From: Kribbella capetownensis
Lineage (GTDB): Bacteria; Actinomycetota; Actinomycetes; Propionibacteriales; Kribbellaceae
NCBI RefSeq assembly: GCF_004331485.1
Contig: NZ_SJKD01000001.1
Location: forward strand, 1,612,001 to 1,676,000
Direction of reading: 5' to 3'
DNA length: 64,000 nucleotides
Shown: positions 16,489 through 24,713 of the stretch, piece after piece
How positions within the stretch are numbered: the stretch's first letter is position 1
Layout of the letters: each line of letters begins with the position of its first letter
Program-made: the position numbers and the translations under genes
Notes under the pieces: model-generated
The model's input: the letters and a program-made list of their open reading frames with translations, nothing else
What the model was told of the DNA's origin: nothing
The model's database searches: none

Positions 16489-17775
16489 ATGCTTTCCGAT
16501 CGCTTCCGCCTGCCCGCGTTCCTGCTCGCCGCCGTGCTCGCGCTGGTGCTGCTGGTCAGCAGCCTCAGCAGCACGCCCGCCACCGCTCAAGTTCAAGCCA
16601 ACTTCACTGTGTTGGCGTTCTACAGCGGCACCTGGGATGCCGCGCACATCGACTTCGAGAAGGAGGCGAACCAGCGCTTCCCGCAGTTCGGTGCGCAGAA
16701 CGGGTTCAACTACACCGCGACGAACAACTGGGACCAGCTGAACAACCTGAGCGCCTCGCAGTATCAGGTGGTGATGTTCCTGGACGACTCGCCGCACACC
16801 GACGCGCAGCGGACCGGGTTCCAGCGCTACATGGACAACGGCGGCGCGTTCTTCGGCTTCCACGTGTCGGCGTACAACGACGCGAGTGGCGGCTGGCCGT
16901 GGTTCAACAACACCCTGCTCGGAACCGGCCGGTTCCAGTCGAACACCTGGGGCCCGACCGCCGTCACGCTGAAGGCCGAGAACCGTTCGCACCCGGCATT
17001 GGTGAACACGGAAGCGACGTTCCGGTCCTCGGTGAGCGAGTGGTACAGCTGGCAGAACGACCTGAGGAACAACCCGAACATCCAGATCCTGGCCTCGATC
17101 GACCCGTCCAGCTTCCCGGTCGGCACCGACCCCGCGCAGACCTGGTACAGCGGCTACTACCCGATCATCTGGACGAACAAGAACTACAAGATGATCTACG
17201 CCAATTTCGGCCACAACGCGATGAACTACGAGACCAACACCCGGCTCTCGTCGACCTTCGACAGCCCGGCGCAGAACCAGTTCATGATGGACGCGCTGAA
17301 GTGGCTGGCCGGCGCCGGTACGACGCCGCCGGTGGACCAGCCGTCGCCGACCGCCTGGTACAAGGTCTCGAACAAGGCCAACGGCAAGTGCGTCGACGCC
17401 CGGGCCGCCGGTGTCGCCAACGGCACGGTGATCCAGCAGTACAGCTGCAACACCACGCAGGCACAGCAGTTCCAGTTCCAGCCCACGTCGGGCGGCTTCA
17501 CCCGAGTCAACAATCGTAACGACGCGACGAAGGTGATCGACGTGACCGGGGTGTCCGCCGCCGACAACGCCGGCCTCCAGTTGTGGACGTACAGCAACGG
17601 CGACAACCAGCAATGGCAGGCCGTCTCCGAAGGCAGCGGCTACTTCCACCTGGTCAGTCGCCACAGCAGCAAGTGCTTGACCGTCCCCAACGGCTCGACC
17701 GCCGACAGCACCCAACTCGTCCAACTCACCTGCAACGGAGGCACGGCACAGTCCTTCCTGCTGACGATGGTGTGA
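16489..17775 (+). CDS. Secreted ThuA-domain protein with ricin-type lectin domain
   Basis: A signal peptide (about residues 1-34, ending ATAQ) is followed by a ThuA-like domain (about 40-275). ThuA-like domains have a class-I glutamine-amidotransferase-like fold and occur in sugar-active secreted proteins. After a Pro/Thr linker comes a ricin B-type beta-trefoil (about 300-428) with three Q-rich repeats (IQQYSCN, LQLWTYSN, LVQLTCN) that bind carbohydrate. The likely place of action is outside the cell, on polysaccharide. Whether ThuA-like domains are catalytic is not settled. GGAAAGGG lies upstream of the ATG as a distant ribosome site. It is followed by two more exported proteins. Confidence 0.9.
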   Translation: MLSDRFRLPAFLLAAVLALVLLVSSLSSTPATAQVQANFTVLAFYSGTWDAAHIDFEKEANQRFPQFGAQNGFNYTATNNWDQLNNLSASQYQVVMFLDDSPHTDAQRTGFQRYMDNGGAFFGFHVSAYNDASGGWPWFNNTLLGTGRFQSNTWGPTAVTLKAENRSHPALVNTEATFRSSVSEWYSWQNDLRNNPNIQILASIDPSSFPVGTDPAQTWYSGYYPIIWTNKNYKMIYANFGHNAMNYETNTRLSSTFDSPAQNQFMMDALKWLAGAGTTPPVDQPSPTAWYKVSNKANGKCVDARAAGVANGTVIQQYSCNTTQAQQFQFQPTSGGFTRVNNRNDATKVIDVTGVSAADNAGLQLWTYSNGDNQQWQAVSEGSGYFHLVSRHSSKCLTVPNGSTADSTQLVQLTCNGGTAQSFLLTMV

Positions 17776-17797
17776 CCCATCGACTAGGTTGCCGCGC

Positions 17798-18883
17798 ATG
17801 AGAATCCTGCGTGTGGCCGCTGTTGCGGCAGGAGGTCTGCTGTTGATGTCTCAGCTCGTGCCGGCCCAGGCGAGCACCGGTTCGTCGCACCACTCGCCGT
17901 CGTATCAGTGGAAGGCGACGCCGACTGGGAGTACGGCGCAGTTCCGCGGGCTGGCCGCGGTCAGCAAGGACGTCGCCTGGGTTGGCGGGACCGAGGGCAC
18001 GGTGCTGCGGACTGTCGACGGCGGGCGGCACTGGCAGAACGTCAGCCCGCCCGGTGCGGAGGCACTGCAGTTCCGCGACGTGGAGGCGTTCGACGCCAAG
18101 CGCGCCGTGGTGCTGTCGATCGGGACCGGCGAGGACTCGCGGGTGTACCGGACCGCGGACGGTGGCAAGACCTGGACCGAGACGTTCCGCAACACCGATG
18201 CGGACGCGTTCTACGACTGCTTCGCCTTCAACGACGACCGGCACGGCCTGGCGTTGAGTGACCCGGTCGACGGCAAGTTCCGGATCGCGGCGACGTCGGA
18301 CGGCGGCAAGTCGTGGAAGGTCCAGTCGAACGAGGGGATGCCGGCCGCGTTGCCCGGTGAGTTCGCGTTCGCGGCCAGCGGGACATGCCTCGTCGCCGGA
18401 CACGGCCGGTCGGCCTGGTTCGCGACGGGTGGCGGTGACCGGCCGCGCGTATTCCGGACCTTCGACGGCGGGCGGCACTGGAAGGTCTCGGACTCGCCGA
18501 TGGCCAGTGGCGCGGCCGCGGGCATCTTCAGCCTCGCGTTCCGCGGTCCGCTGTTCGGCGTCGCGGTCGGCGGCGACTTCGAGAAGCCGACCGAAGCGGT
18601 GAAGGCCGCGTCGGTCACGTACGACGGCGGCCGCACCTGGAAGCTGGTCCCGGCCGACAAGGCACCGAAGGGTTATCGGAGTGGATCCCACTTCGTGCCC
18701 TGGTCGCCCGCCACCGTCATCGCGGTGGGACCGTCCGGCAGCGACGTGAGCTTCGACGGCGGGCGCAGCTGGAAGCAGTTCTACGACGGCAGTTTCGACA
18801 GCGTCGAGTGCGGCGGTCACGGCTCCCAGGCGGGTTGCTGGGCCTCCGGCGCGAACGGCGCGGTCGCACGCCTCGTGCACTGA
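17798..18883 (+). CDS. Secreted BNR/Asp-box beta-propeller protein, 361 aa
   Basis: A signal peptide (about 1-30, ending AQAS) precedes a repeat domain with six Asp-box-like motifs: VDGGRHW, ADGGKTW, SDGGKSW, FDGGRHW, YDGGRTW and FDGGRSW. This gives a six- or seven-bladed propeller related to sialidase-like and YCF48-like proteins. Sialidase catalytic residues are not evident, so binding or assembly is as likely as hydrolysis. ATG 17798 is favoured, with TAGGTT 7 nt upstream as a possible leaderless promoter; a TTG three codons earlier is less likely. It follows the ThuA gene by 22 bp. Confidence 0.85.
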   Translation: MRILRVAAVAAGGLLLMSQLVPAQASTGSSHHSPSYQWKATPTGSTAQFRGLAAVSKDVAWVGGTEGTVLRTVDGGRHWQNVSPPGAEALQFRDVEAFDAKRAVVLSIGTGEDSRVYRTADGGKTWTETFRNTDADAFYDCFAFNDDRHGLALSDPVDGKFRIAATSDGGKSWKVQSNEGMPAALPGEFAFAASGTCLVAGHGRSAWFATGGGDRPRVFRTFDGGRHWKVSDSPMASGAAAGIFSLAFRGPLFGVAVGGDFEKPTEAVKAASVTYDGGRTWKLVPADKAPKGYRSGSHFVPWSPATVIAVGPSGSDVSFDGGRSWKQFYDGSFDSVECGGHGSQAGCWASGANGAVARLVH

Positions 18884-19030
18884 CGTTCACGCCGGCGACA
18901 CTCTGAAGGCGGGTCCGACAGCTCCATGCCTACTGCGCGGCACTCGGCACGGCACCTCCTCGCTACGGCATGGAACTATCGGACACGCCAGGCCATGCGG
19001 GTGTCGCCGGTTTTCCGGAAAGATGGGTGC

Positions 19031-19843
19031 ATGCGTAAATTGCTGACCGTGCTTGTGGGGCTGCTGATGGTGGTACCGACCGTTGCCGCGGCACAGCCTG
19101 CCGCCGGCCGCCCGGACCGGCCGTTGACGGTGATGACGTACAACATCCACCACGGCGCCGGCATCGACGGCGTCCTCGACCTCGAGCGGATCGCCCAGCT
19201 GATCGAGCAGTCCGGCGCCGACGTGATCGGGCTGCAGGAGGTCGACCGGCACTGGGACGTGCGGAGCAACTGGGTCGACCAGCCGGCCTGGTTCGCGAAA
19301 CGGCTCAAGATGCACTACGGGTACGCCGCCAACCTCGACCTGCCGCCGGTGAACCCAGGCGAGCCGCGCCGCCAGTACGGTACGGCGATCCTGTCGAAGT
19401 ACCCGCTCAAGGACTTCACCAACACCCTGCTCCCGCTGTACCCGACCGGTGAGCAGCGCGGGCTGGCGGTCGCGACGGTCAAGGTCCGCGGCGCCGAGCT
19501 GCGGTTCGCGAACACGCACCTGACCAGCAACAACAACGCGGAGCGGCTGGAGCAGGCGCAGAAGGTGGTCGAGCTGCTCGGTACGTCGAAGACGCCGACG
19601 CTGCTCGTGGGCGACCTGAATGCGACGCCGGAAGCGCCCGAGATCAAGACGCTGACCGCCGTCCTGAACGACACCTGGACCGAGGTCGGCGTCGGCCCGG
19701 GCTACACGATCGAGGCCGGCAACCCGACCAAGCGCATCGACTTCCAGCTGCACAGCGCCGGCCTGTCCCCGACGAAGGCCTCGGTCCCGGTCACCCCGGC
19801 CTCCGACCACCTCCCGGTGCTGGCCTCGTTCACCCTGCACTGA
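19031..19843 (+). CDS. Secreted endonuclease/exonuclease/phosphatase-family protein, 270 aa
   Basis: A signal peptide (about 1-25) is followed by the full EEP catalytic set: MTYNIHHG, GLQEVD, NTHLTS, GDLNATP, RIDFQLH and ASDHLPV, the last containing the catalytic Asp-His. The family contains nucleases, sphingomyelinases and inositol phosphatases. The short, exported form is often a metal-dependent phosphodiesterase, but the substrate is unclear. I choose ATG 19031 because the hydrophobic signal begins there; an upstream in-frame extension of 35 residues would bury it. A terminator hairpin follows. Confidence 0.9.
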   Translation: MRKLLTVLVGLLMVVPTVAAAQPAAGRPDRPLTVMTYNIHHGAGIDGVLDLERIAQLIEQSGADVIGLQEVDRHWDVRSNWVDQPAWFAKRLKMHYGYAANLDLPPVNPGEPRRQYGTAILSKYPLKDFTNTLLPLYPTGEQRGLAVATVKVRGAELRFANTHLTSNNNAERLEQAQKVVELLGTSKTPTLLVGDLNATPEAPEIKTLTAVLNDTWTEVGVGPGYTIEAGNPTKRIDFQLHSAGLSPTKASVPVTPASDHLPVLASFTLH

Positions 19844-19858
19844 CCTCCCCGGACCTCT

Positions 19859-19897
19859 ACGGCGTCCATCGGCTTCGGCCGGTGGGCGCCGTTTTCT
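19859..19897 (+). terminator. Intrinsic terminator after the EEP gene
   Basis: ACGGCG (19859-19864) pairs with CGCCGT (19887-19892) and further GC pairs form inside around a TTC loop. TTTTCT follows directly. Hairpin plus U tract make this one of the clearest terminators in the window. Confidence 0.8.
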
Positions 19898-19936
19898 GTG
19901 CTCCCAGCAGCGGTCCGACTACAGCTCGTGTGAAAT

Positions 19937-20083
19937 TACAAGCTTGTAGTTTGTCAAGTCGACACGCAGGTGAAACAAAGTTACTTGTGTGAAAGCTGTT
20001 CCCAATGGGGCTCCAGGCAACTAGTGTCACGTATGAGGTCCAGATGGACCAAAAGTTCACGAACCCTGGGGAAGGGGTTCGTG
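19937..20083 (+). promoter_or_regulatory. Palindromes and hairpins upstream of NlpC/P60 gene
   Basis: Three symmetric elements lie in the 262-bp space before the hydrolase gene: TACAAGCTTGTA (19937-19948, perfect 12 bp), GGTCCA-ga-TGGACC (20037-20050), and CACGAACCC/GGGTTCGTG (20058-20066 with 20075-20083). The last is a 9-bp perfect stem 23 nt before the ATG, close to its ribosome site. GTGTGAAA also occurs twice (19928 and 19987). The first may be an operator and the others may form a structured leader. Confidence 0.5.
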
Positions 20084-20105
20084 ACCCGGCGGAAGGAACC
20101 ACCCG

Positions 20106-21485
20106 ATGCGGACCCCCTCGCGGGCCAGGTCCGGCGGACGGGTCGCGGGCACTGGGAAGACCGGCAGGGCGCTGCTCTCCGGGGTGCTCGCGGTCTGTCT
20201 GGCCGGCTCGATGGCCGTCAACCCGATCCAGGCCGATGCAGCCAAGCCGAAGCCGCCGGTGATTCCGTCCAAGGCCGCCGTCGAGAAGGCCAAGCAGGCC
20301 GCCGCCGCGAAGGCCGGCCAGGTGGCCGGGATCGAGCAGCAGCTCGCCACCGCGAGCGCCCGGCTCGAGCAGTTGGGCGTCGCGTCCGGGATCGCGGACG
20401 AGGCCTACAACGGTGCCGTCTACAAGTTGCAACTGGCCAAGACCGAGGCGGCCGCCGCGGCGGCTCGGGCGGCCAAGGCGCAGAAGACCCTGACGACCCA
20501 GCGACAGCAGATCGGCCGGTTTGCCGCCGCGTCGTACCAAGGTGGTGGCGACGTGGCGAAGATCGCGCCGCTGTTCACGGCCGAGGGTCCGCAGGACTTG
20601 CTCGACTCGGCCGGCGCGGCGCGCTCGGTGTCGACCGCGATGCAGGGGTCGTATCTGCGGTACACGGCGAGCCAGGTTGTGACGAATCTGTTCAAGGTGC
20701 AGGCCGACCAGGCCGTCGCCAAGGTGAAGAAGGCGACCGACGAGGCCGCCGCGGCGAAGAAGGCGGCCGAGGCCGCGGAGGCAGCGCAGGCCTCGGCGGT
20801 CACGGCGATGGGCGTCCAGCGCAAGCAGGCGATCGCCCAGCTCGCCGTCCTGCAGAACACGTCGATCCAGGTGGCCGCCCAGAGGCAGCGGGGACTCGAA
20901 GAGCTTGCGCGCCAGCGAGCGGCCGCTCTCGCCGCGAAGAAGGCCGCCGAACTGCGCCGCAAGATCGCCGCCCGGGAGGCCGCCGAGCGGGCCCGGGAAG
21001 CGGCCGAGAAGGCGCGGGAGGAACGCGAGGAGCGGGAAGAGGCGAAGAAGAACCACGGCAAGAAGCCGCCGAAGCACAAGCCGGACCGGCCCAGCCGGGA
21101 CGACAACGGCGGTTCCCGCAAGGGTGCGCAGGCGGCGATCGACTTCGCGCTCTCCCAACTCGGCGACATGTACCTGTGGGGCGGGACCGGGCCGTCGCGG
21201 TGGGACTGCTCCGGACTGATGATGGGCGCCTGGAAGCGGGCCGGGGTCCAGTTGCCGCACTACAGCGTCGCGCAGTACGAGCAGGTCCGGCACATCGACG
21301 AGGACGAGTTGCGGCCCGGCGACCTGATCTTCTGGTCGGTCAACCCGAACGACCCCGGCACCATCCACCACGTCGCGATGTACCTCGGCGACGGGCGGAT
21401 GATCCACGCACCGCGGACCGGCAAGCCGGTGCAGGTCGCGAGCGTCTACTACTGGGAGCCGCCGGACTTCTTCGGCCGCCCCTGA
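20106..21485 (+). CDS. NlpC/P60 peptidoglycan hydrolase with coiled-coil (RipA-like)
   Basis: The 459-residue exported protein begins with a signal region (hydrophobic core at about 22-40). A long Ala/Lys/Glu-rich coiled coil follows (about 50-315), then a basic Pro/Lys linker and an NlpC/P60 domain (about 340-459). The catalytic Cys is in DCSG (about 374) and the His in HHVAMYLGDG (about 424). It should cleave peptide crosslinks of the cell wall, and the coiled coil probably holds it inactive or ties it to a divisome activator, as in RipA/RipC. GGAAGGAACC gives the ribosome site. Terminators lie on both sides, so it is a single-gene unit. Confidence 0.93.
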   Translation: MRTPSRARSGGRVAGTGKTGRALLSGVLAVCLAGSMAVNPIQADAAKPKPPVIPSKAAVEKAKQAAAAKAGQVAGIEQQLATASARLEQLGVASGIADEAYNGAVYKLQLAKTEAAAAAARAAKAQKTLTTQRQQIGRFAAASYQGGGDVAKIAPLFTAEGPQDLLDSAGAARSVSTAMQGSYLRYTASQVVTNLFKVQADQAVAKVKKATDEAAAAKKAAEAAEAAQASAVTAMGVQRKQAIAQLAVLQNTSIQVAAQRQRGLEELARQRAAALAAKKAAELRRKIAAREAAERAREAAEKAREEREEREEAKKNHGKKPPKHKPDRPSRDDNGGSRKGAQAAIDFALSQLGDMYLWGGTGPSRWDCSGLMMGAWKRAGVQLPHYSVAQYEQVRHIDEDELRPGDLIFWSVNPNDPGTIHHVAMYLGDGRMIHAPRTGKPVQVASVYYWEPPDFFGRP

Positions 21486-21490
21486 CAGGT

Positions 21491-21519
21491 GTCCCCGGCA
21501 ACCATCAGGTGCCGGGGAC
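21491..21519. terminator. Terminator hairpin between NlpC/P60 and SDR genes
   Basis: GTCCCCGGCA (21491-21500) pairs perfectly with TGCCGGGGAC (21510-21519) around a 9-nt loop. It starts 5 bp after the NlpC/P60 stop and 11 bp before the end of the convergent SDR gene, so it may work in both directions. Confidence 0.75.
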
Positions 21520-21529
21520 CTCCATTTCC

Positions 21530-22243
21530 CTAGACCAGCCGGTGTCCGCCGTCGGCGTGCAGGACGGTGCCAGTGATGAATCCATTGCGCAGCAGGGCGA
21601 TGATCGCGTCCGCGATGTCCTTGGTCCGGCCGATCCGGCCGGCCGGGAGGCGGGCGGCCATCGCGGCCAAGGTGTCCGCGGCCGCGTCACCGGCGACGAC
21701 CTGCCAGATCGGCGTGTCCACCCAGCCAGGGGACACCACGTTGACGCGGATCGGAGCCAGTTCGACGGCCAGCGCCGAGGCGAGTGACGCGAGTGCGCCG
21801 TTGAGTGCGGCGACCAACGATGCCCCCGGCCCGGGCCGGTACGCCGCGATGCCCGAGGTGAACACGATCGAGCCGCCCGGTTCGAGTGCCGGTGCGCCGT
21901 GCTTGGCGAGCAGCAACGGACCGAACAACTTGGAGTCGACCGCGGATCGCCCCGCCTTCACGTCGTACTCGCTGATCGGTTGGTAGGCGCCGCTGACGTC
22001 GGCGGCGGTGGTGACGATGTGGCTGATCTTGCCCGTGGTCGCGAAGAGCCGCTCGATGTCTTCCTCGACACCGATGTCCAGGGCAACGGTCCGTACGCCG
22101 AGCTCGCGGCGTACTGCGTCGAGTTTGCCGGTGGAGCGGCCTGCGACGGTCACTTCGCTGCCTTGGGCAACGAGTTCCGCGGCGAGCCCGCGGCCCATCC
22201 CGGAGCTTCCACCGACGATCACGACGTGTTCTGTTGACTGCAC
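21530..22243 (-). CDS. SDR-fold protein lacking the usual catalytic Tyr/Lys, 237 aa
   Basis: The Rossmann motif is VGGSSGMG (about residues 10-17) and the C-terminal end (VSPGWVDTP, then TVLHADGGHRLV) is normal for SDRs. The active-site stretch, however, reads SGIAAYRPGPGASLVAALNG, where relatives usually have Tyr and Lys at YxxxK; here I see Leu and Asn. The nicotinamide pocket may thus be non-catalytic, or the alignment may be off by a turn. The start is GTG with GGAG 6 nt upstream. It lies 44 bp downstream of the LysR gene on the same strand and is probably cotranscribed. Confidence 0.85.
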   Translation of the reverse strand: MQSTEHVVIVGGSSGMGRGLAAELVAQGSEVTVAGRSTGKLDAVRRELGVRTVALDIGVEEDIERLFATTGKISHIVTTAADVSGAYQPISEYDVKAGRSAVDSKLFGPLLLAKHGAPALEPGGSIVFTSGIAAYRPGPGASLVAALNGALASLASALAVELAPIRVNVVSPGWVDTPIWQVVAGDAAADTLAAMAARLPAGRIGRTKDIADAIIALLRNGFITGTVLHADGGHRLV

Positions 22244-22287
22244 TCTTTCTCCTTCGACGGTTGACTTCGAGCCAACCAGCTCAGGAG

Positions 22288-23178
22288 TCAGGTCTCCACG
22301 ACTTGTTGCCTAACCACCGTTAGGCCAGGGCTAACAGTCATCGCCCGGAGCACCGGGTTGTGCGAGTCTGTCCGCCAGATCGCGGCGTACCGGGTGACCA
22401 GCGGGCGGCCGCACAACGGTCGCCAGACCACGTCCGGTGTCGCGGCGCGGCGGGAGCCGAGGCTGATCGCGTCCCGGCGGACGAGCAGGGCGGAGCGGAG
22501 CTGGGAGTGGCTCATGCTGATGTCGCTGAGCCTGATCCGGTCGCCGAGCCGGCGGAGCGCGTCGTCGTAGAACTCCGGTGCGGCGGCACGCGGGATCCAG
22601 ATCAGCTCCAGTCCGGCGAGGTCGTCGAGGCTGAGCTCCGGGCTCGACGCGAGCGGATGCGTGGCCGCCAGCAGAACGCCGAGCTCCTCGTCGGCCAGGT
22701 GCTCCGATGTCGTTGCTGCGGGCAACGTCAGGGGCGTGCGGACCAGGCCGAGGTCGATCTCGCCGGCAGTGAGCATCCGGACCTGCTCGGTGGTCGTGCC
22801 GGCCTCCAGGGTGACCGTGCTGTTCGGGAAGCGTTCGGTGGCGAGCTGTTCGAGGGCCGCCGGCAACCACCCGGGGATGCCGTTGAGCAGGCCGAGCCGG
22901 AGTACGGGTTCGTCCAGGCCGGCGGCCCGGCGGGTGTCCTTCAGTGCCAGGCCGGCCGCCTGGATCGTCTCGCGGGCCCGGGCCAGGAAGACCTGCCCGG
23001 CGGGCGTGAGCTCGACGCCACGGCTGTGCCGGATCAGCAGCGTGGCGCCGATCTCACGTTCGAGTTGCTTGATCTGCTGGCTCAGCGTCGGCGTGGAGAT
23101 GTACAGCCGCTCGGCGGCGCGGCCGAAATGCAGTTCCTCCGCGACGCTCACGAAGTACCGCAGTTGCCGAAGCTCCAC
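22288..23178 (-). CDS. LysR-family transcriptional regulator, 296 aa
   Basis: The N-terminal winged HTH (about residues 1-60: LRYFVSVAEELHFGRAAERL, then STPTLSQQIKQLEREIG) and the following linker helix are classical LysR. The C-terminal part is the periplasmic-binding-like effector domain. The GTG start has TAGAAT 6 nt upstream and no ribosome site, so it is probably leaderless. A perfect GCCTAAC-cacc-GTTAGGC hairpin (22308-22325) lies inside its last codons. It is followed by the SDR gene on the same strand, not divergent from it, which is less usual for a LysR target. Confidence 0.9.
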   Translation of the reverse strand: MELRQLRYFVSVAEELHFGRAAERLYISTPTLSQQIKQLEREIGATLLIRHSRGVELTPAGQVFLARARETIQAAGLALKDTRRAAGLDEPVLRLGLLNGIPGWLPAALEQLATERFPNSTVTLEAGTTTEQVRMLTAGEIDLGLVRTPLTLPAATTSEHLADEELGVLLAATHPLASSPELSLDDLAGLELIWIPRAAAPEFYDDALRRLGDRIRLSDISMSHSQLRSALLVRRDAISLGSRRAATPDVVWRPLCGRPLVTRYAAIWRTDSHNPVLRAMTVSPGLTVVRQQVVET

Positions 23179-23197
23179 GCCTTGATTCTAAGGCGGT

Positions 23198-24160
23198 TCA
23201 GGGCGTGGCGATGAGTCGTCCGAGGTTGGTCCGGGCGTCGAGGGTCTCATGGATGCGGACGACGTCGGCGAGCGGGTGCGTGGCGTGCACCATCGGGCGG
23301 AGGTCGCCGGACTGCCAGCGGCGGATGACCTCGGCGACGTCCTCGCGGGCCCCGTCCGGGCTGGCCAGGCGCCAGCCCATGACCGAGACGCCGGTGACCG
23401 ACCGGAGGCCGAACAGGCTGCTGGCCGGAATCGTCGGGAGGGCACCGCTGATACCGCCGTAGGTGATCATCGTGCCGAGTGGTTTGACCAGATCGAGGCT
23501 CTGGTCGAAGACTGTTCCGCCGACGGCGTCGAGGGCGGTGCTCACGCCCTCGGGTGCGAACTTGCGGACCTGCGCCGGCCACTCGGGATCGGTCAGGTCG
23601 ACGGCCTCGGCGCCGAGCGAGCGGATGAAGTCCAGCCGGGCCGCGGACGACGCGGTGCCGATGATCATCGCCGGGTCGAACGACCGCGCCAACTGGACGG
23701 CAAGGTGGCCGATGGTGCCGGCCGCGGACTGGATCAGAACGGTGCCGCCGGCCGGGATCCGGCCGGCTTCCAGCAGGCGCAGGGCCAGCGGCGCCGTCAT
23801 CGACATCATCGTGGCTTCGCCCGCGTCGGCGTGGTCGGGGACGGGTGCGATGAAGTCCGTGTCGAGGACGACGTACTCGGCGAACGCGTCCTCGGACAGG
23901 CCCGCCACGCGGTCGCCGACAGCGACCCCGGAGGTGTCCGGACCGAGCGCGGTGACGTGGCCGACGACATCACCGGTGAGCCGGCCGGGCAGCGGGCGGT
24001 CCCAGGGAGTGTTGCCGCGGCGAAGGACGGCGTCGATGGCGTTGGATCCGATGGCCTCGACCTCGACCAGGACCTGACCGGTGGCGGGCTCGGGTACGGC
24101 GACCTCCTCGAGTCGCAGGACCTCGGGGCCGCCGTACTCGTGGTAGCGCACTGCGCGCAT
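23198..24160 (-). CDS. Zinc-free quinone oxidoreductase (MDR family), 320 aa
   Basis: The medium-chain dehydrogenase/reductase fold is clear: N-terminal GroES-like domain (MRAVRYHEYGGPEVL), then the nucleotide-binding motif AAGTIGHLAVQLAR (about residues 143-156). No zinc-ligand Cys cluster is visible, so this is a quinone-oxidoreductase-type, NADPH-dependent member. ATG 24160 has GGAGC 6 nt upstream. It is divergent from a MarR gene across a short, AT-rich, symmetric spacer, which suggests that the MarR protein represses it, as with oxidant- or quinone-sensing MarR proteins. Confidence 0.9.
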   Translation of the reverse strand: MRAVRYHEYGGPEVLRLEEVAVPEPATGQVLVEVEAIGSNAIDAVLRRGNTPWDRPLPGRLTGDVVGHVTALGPDTSGVAVGDRVAGLSEDAFAEYVVLDTDFIAPVPDHADAGEATMMSMTAPLALRLLEAGRIPAGGTVLIQSAAGTIGHLAVQLARSFDPAMIIGTASSAARLDFIRSLGAEAVDLTDPEWPAQVRKFAPEGVSTALDAVGGTVFDQSLDLVKPLGTMITYGGISGALPTIPASSLFGLRSVTGVSVMGWRLASPDGAREDVAEVIRRWQSGDLRPMVHATHPLADVVRIHETLDARTNLGRLIATP

Positions 24161-24171
24161 GAATGCTCCAA

Positions 24172-24208
24172 ATCGTGGGAGTTGTAAATAATGGGAGATG
24201 CCCACGAT
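24172..24208. promoter_or_regulatory. Inverted repeat between qor-like and marR-type genes
   Basis: ATCGTGGG (24172-24179) and CCCACGAT (24201-24208) form a perfect 8-bp inverted repeat with a 21-bp AT-rich centre that also has TGGGAG twice. It lies 11 bp upstream of the oxidoreductase ATG and could be the operator for the divergent MarR protein. Confidence 0.5.
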
Positions 24209-24245
24209 AACGCCAACCAAGGCCGCTGCCAATAGAGTTGATCGG

Positions 24246-24677
24246 GTGAAGAAGTCGCCGAACCATCGTCTGGCCGACCGGGTGCTGTGGGCGCTCGGCC
24301 GGTCGAGCCAGCAGGCGCAGCGCCTGGTCCGGCAGCACATGACGGAGGCCGGCGTACGGACGCTGCACTACCACGTGCTCGCGAGCCTGGCCGACGACGG
24401 CGAGGGTGCTCAGGCGACGCTGGCCGACCGGATCGGGTTCGACCGCAGCGACCTGGTCACCCTGCTCGACGAGCTGGAAGAGCTCAAGTACGTCGAACGC
24501 CGGGTGGACCCCGCGGATCGGCGCCGCAAGATCGTGGCGATCACGCCCGCGGGGGACAAGCAACTGCTCGCGATGGACGAGCTGATCGCGGCCGCCGAGG
24601 CGGAGTTGCTGGAGCCGCTGAGTGCGAGCGAACGGAAGACCCTGCTCGGCCTGCTGCGTCGGCTCACCGCCGAGTGA
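24246..24677 (+). CDS. MarR-family regulator, 143 aa
   Basis: The winged HTH reads ATLADRIGFDRSDLVTLLDELEELKYVERRVDPADRRRK in overall form, with LADRIGFDRSDLV as the recognition region and DPADRRRK as the wing. I start it at GTG 24246 because TAGAGT (24233-24238) ends 7 nt upstream, like other leaderless starts here, and the 16 extra residues from ATG 24198 look unlike MarR sequence. ATG 24198 remains possible. It is divergent from the quinone oxidoreductase gene and convergent with ppa. Confidence 0.85.
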   Translation: MKKSPNHRLADRVLWALGRSSQQAQRLVRQHMTEAGVRTLHYHVLASLADDGEGAQATLADRIGFDRSDLVTLLDELEELKYVERRVDPADRRRKIVAITPAGDKQLLAMDELIAAAEAELLEPLSASERKTLLGLLRRLTAE

Positions 24678-24680
24678 ACC

Positions 24681-24705
24681 GCCGGCGCCGGGAATCCGGG
24701 CCGGC
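24681..24705. terminator. Possible bidirectional terminator between marR-type gene and ppa
   Basis: The 25-bp stretch is nearly self-complementary (GCCGGC at the left pairing with GCCGGC at the right, AAT in the loop, two mismatches). It fills the 36-bp space between two convergent genes. There is no U tract. Confidence 0.4.
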
Positions 24706-24713
24706 TGGACGGC

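Noticed and set aside
20058..20083. c-di-AMP (ydaO-type) riboswitch before the NlpC/P60 gene
   Set aside because: The gene type and hairpin invited this, but I do not see the conserved core or the AGCTAACC-type 3' segment of that riboswitch. I kept it only as an unnamed structured leader.
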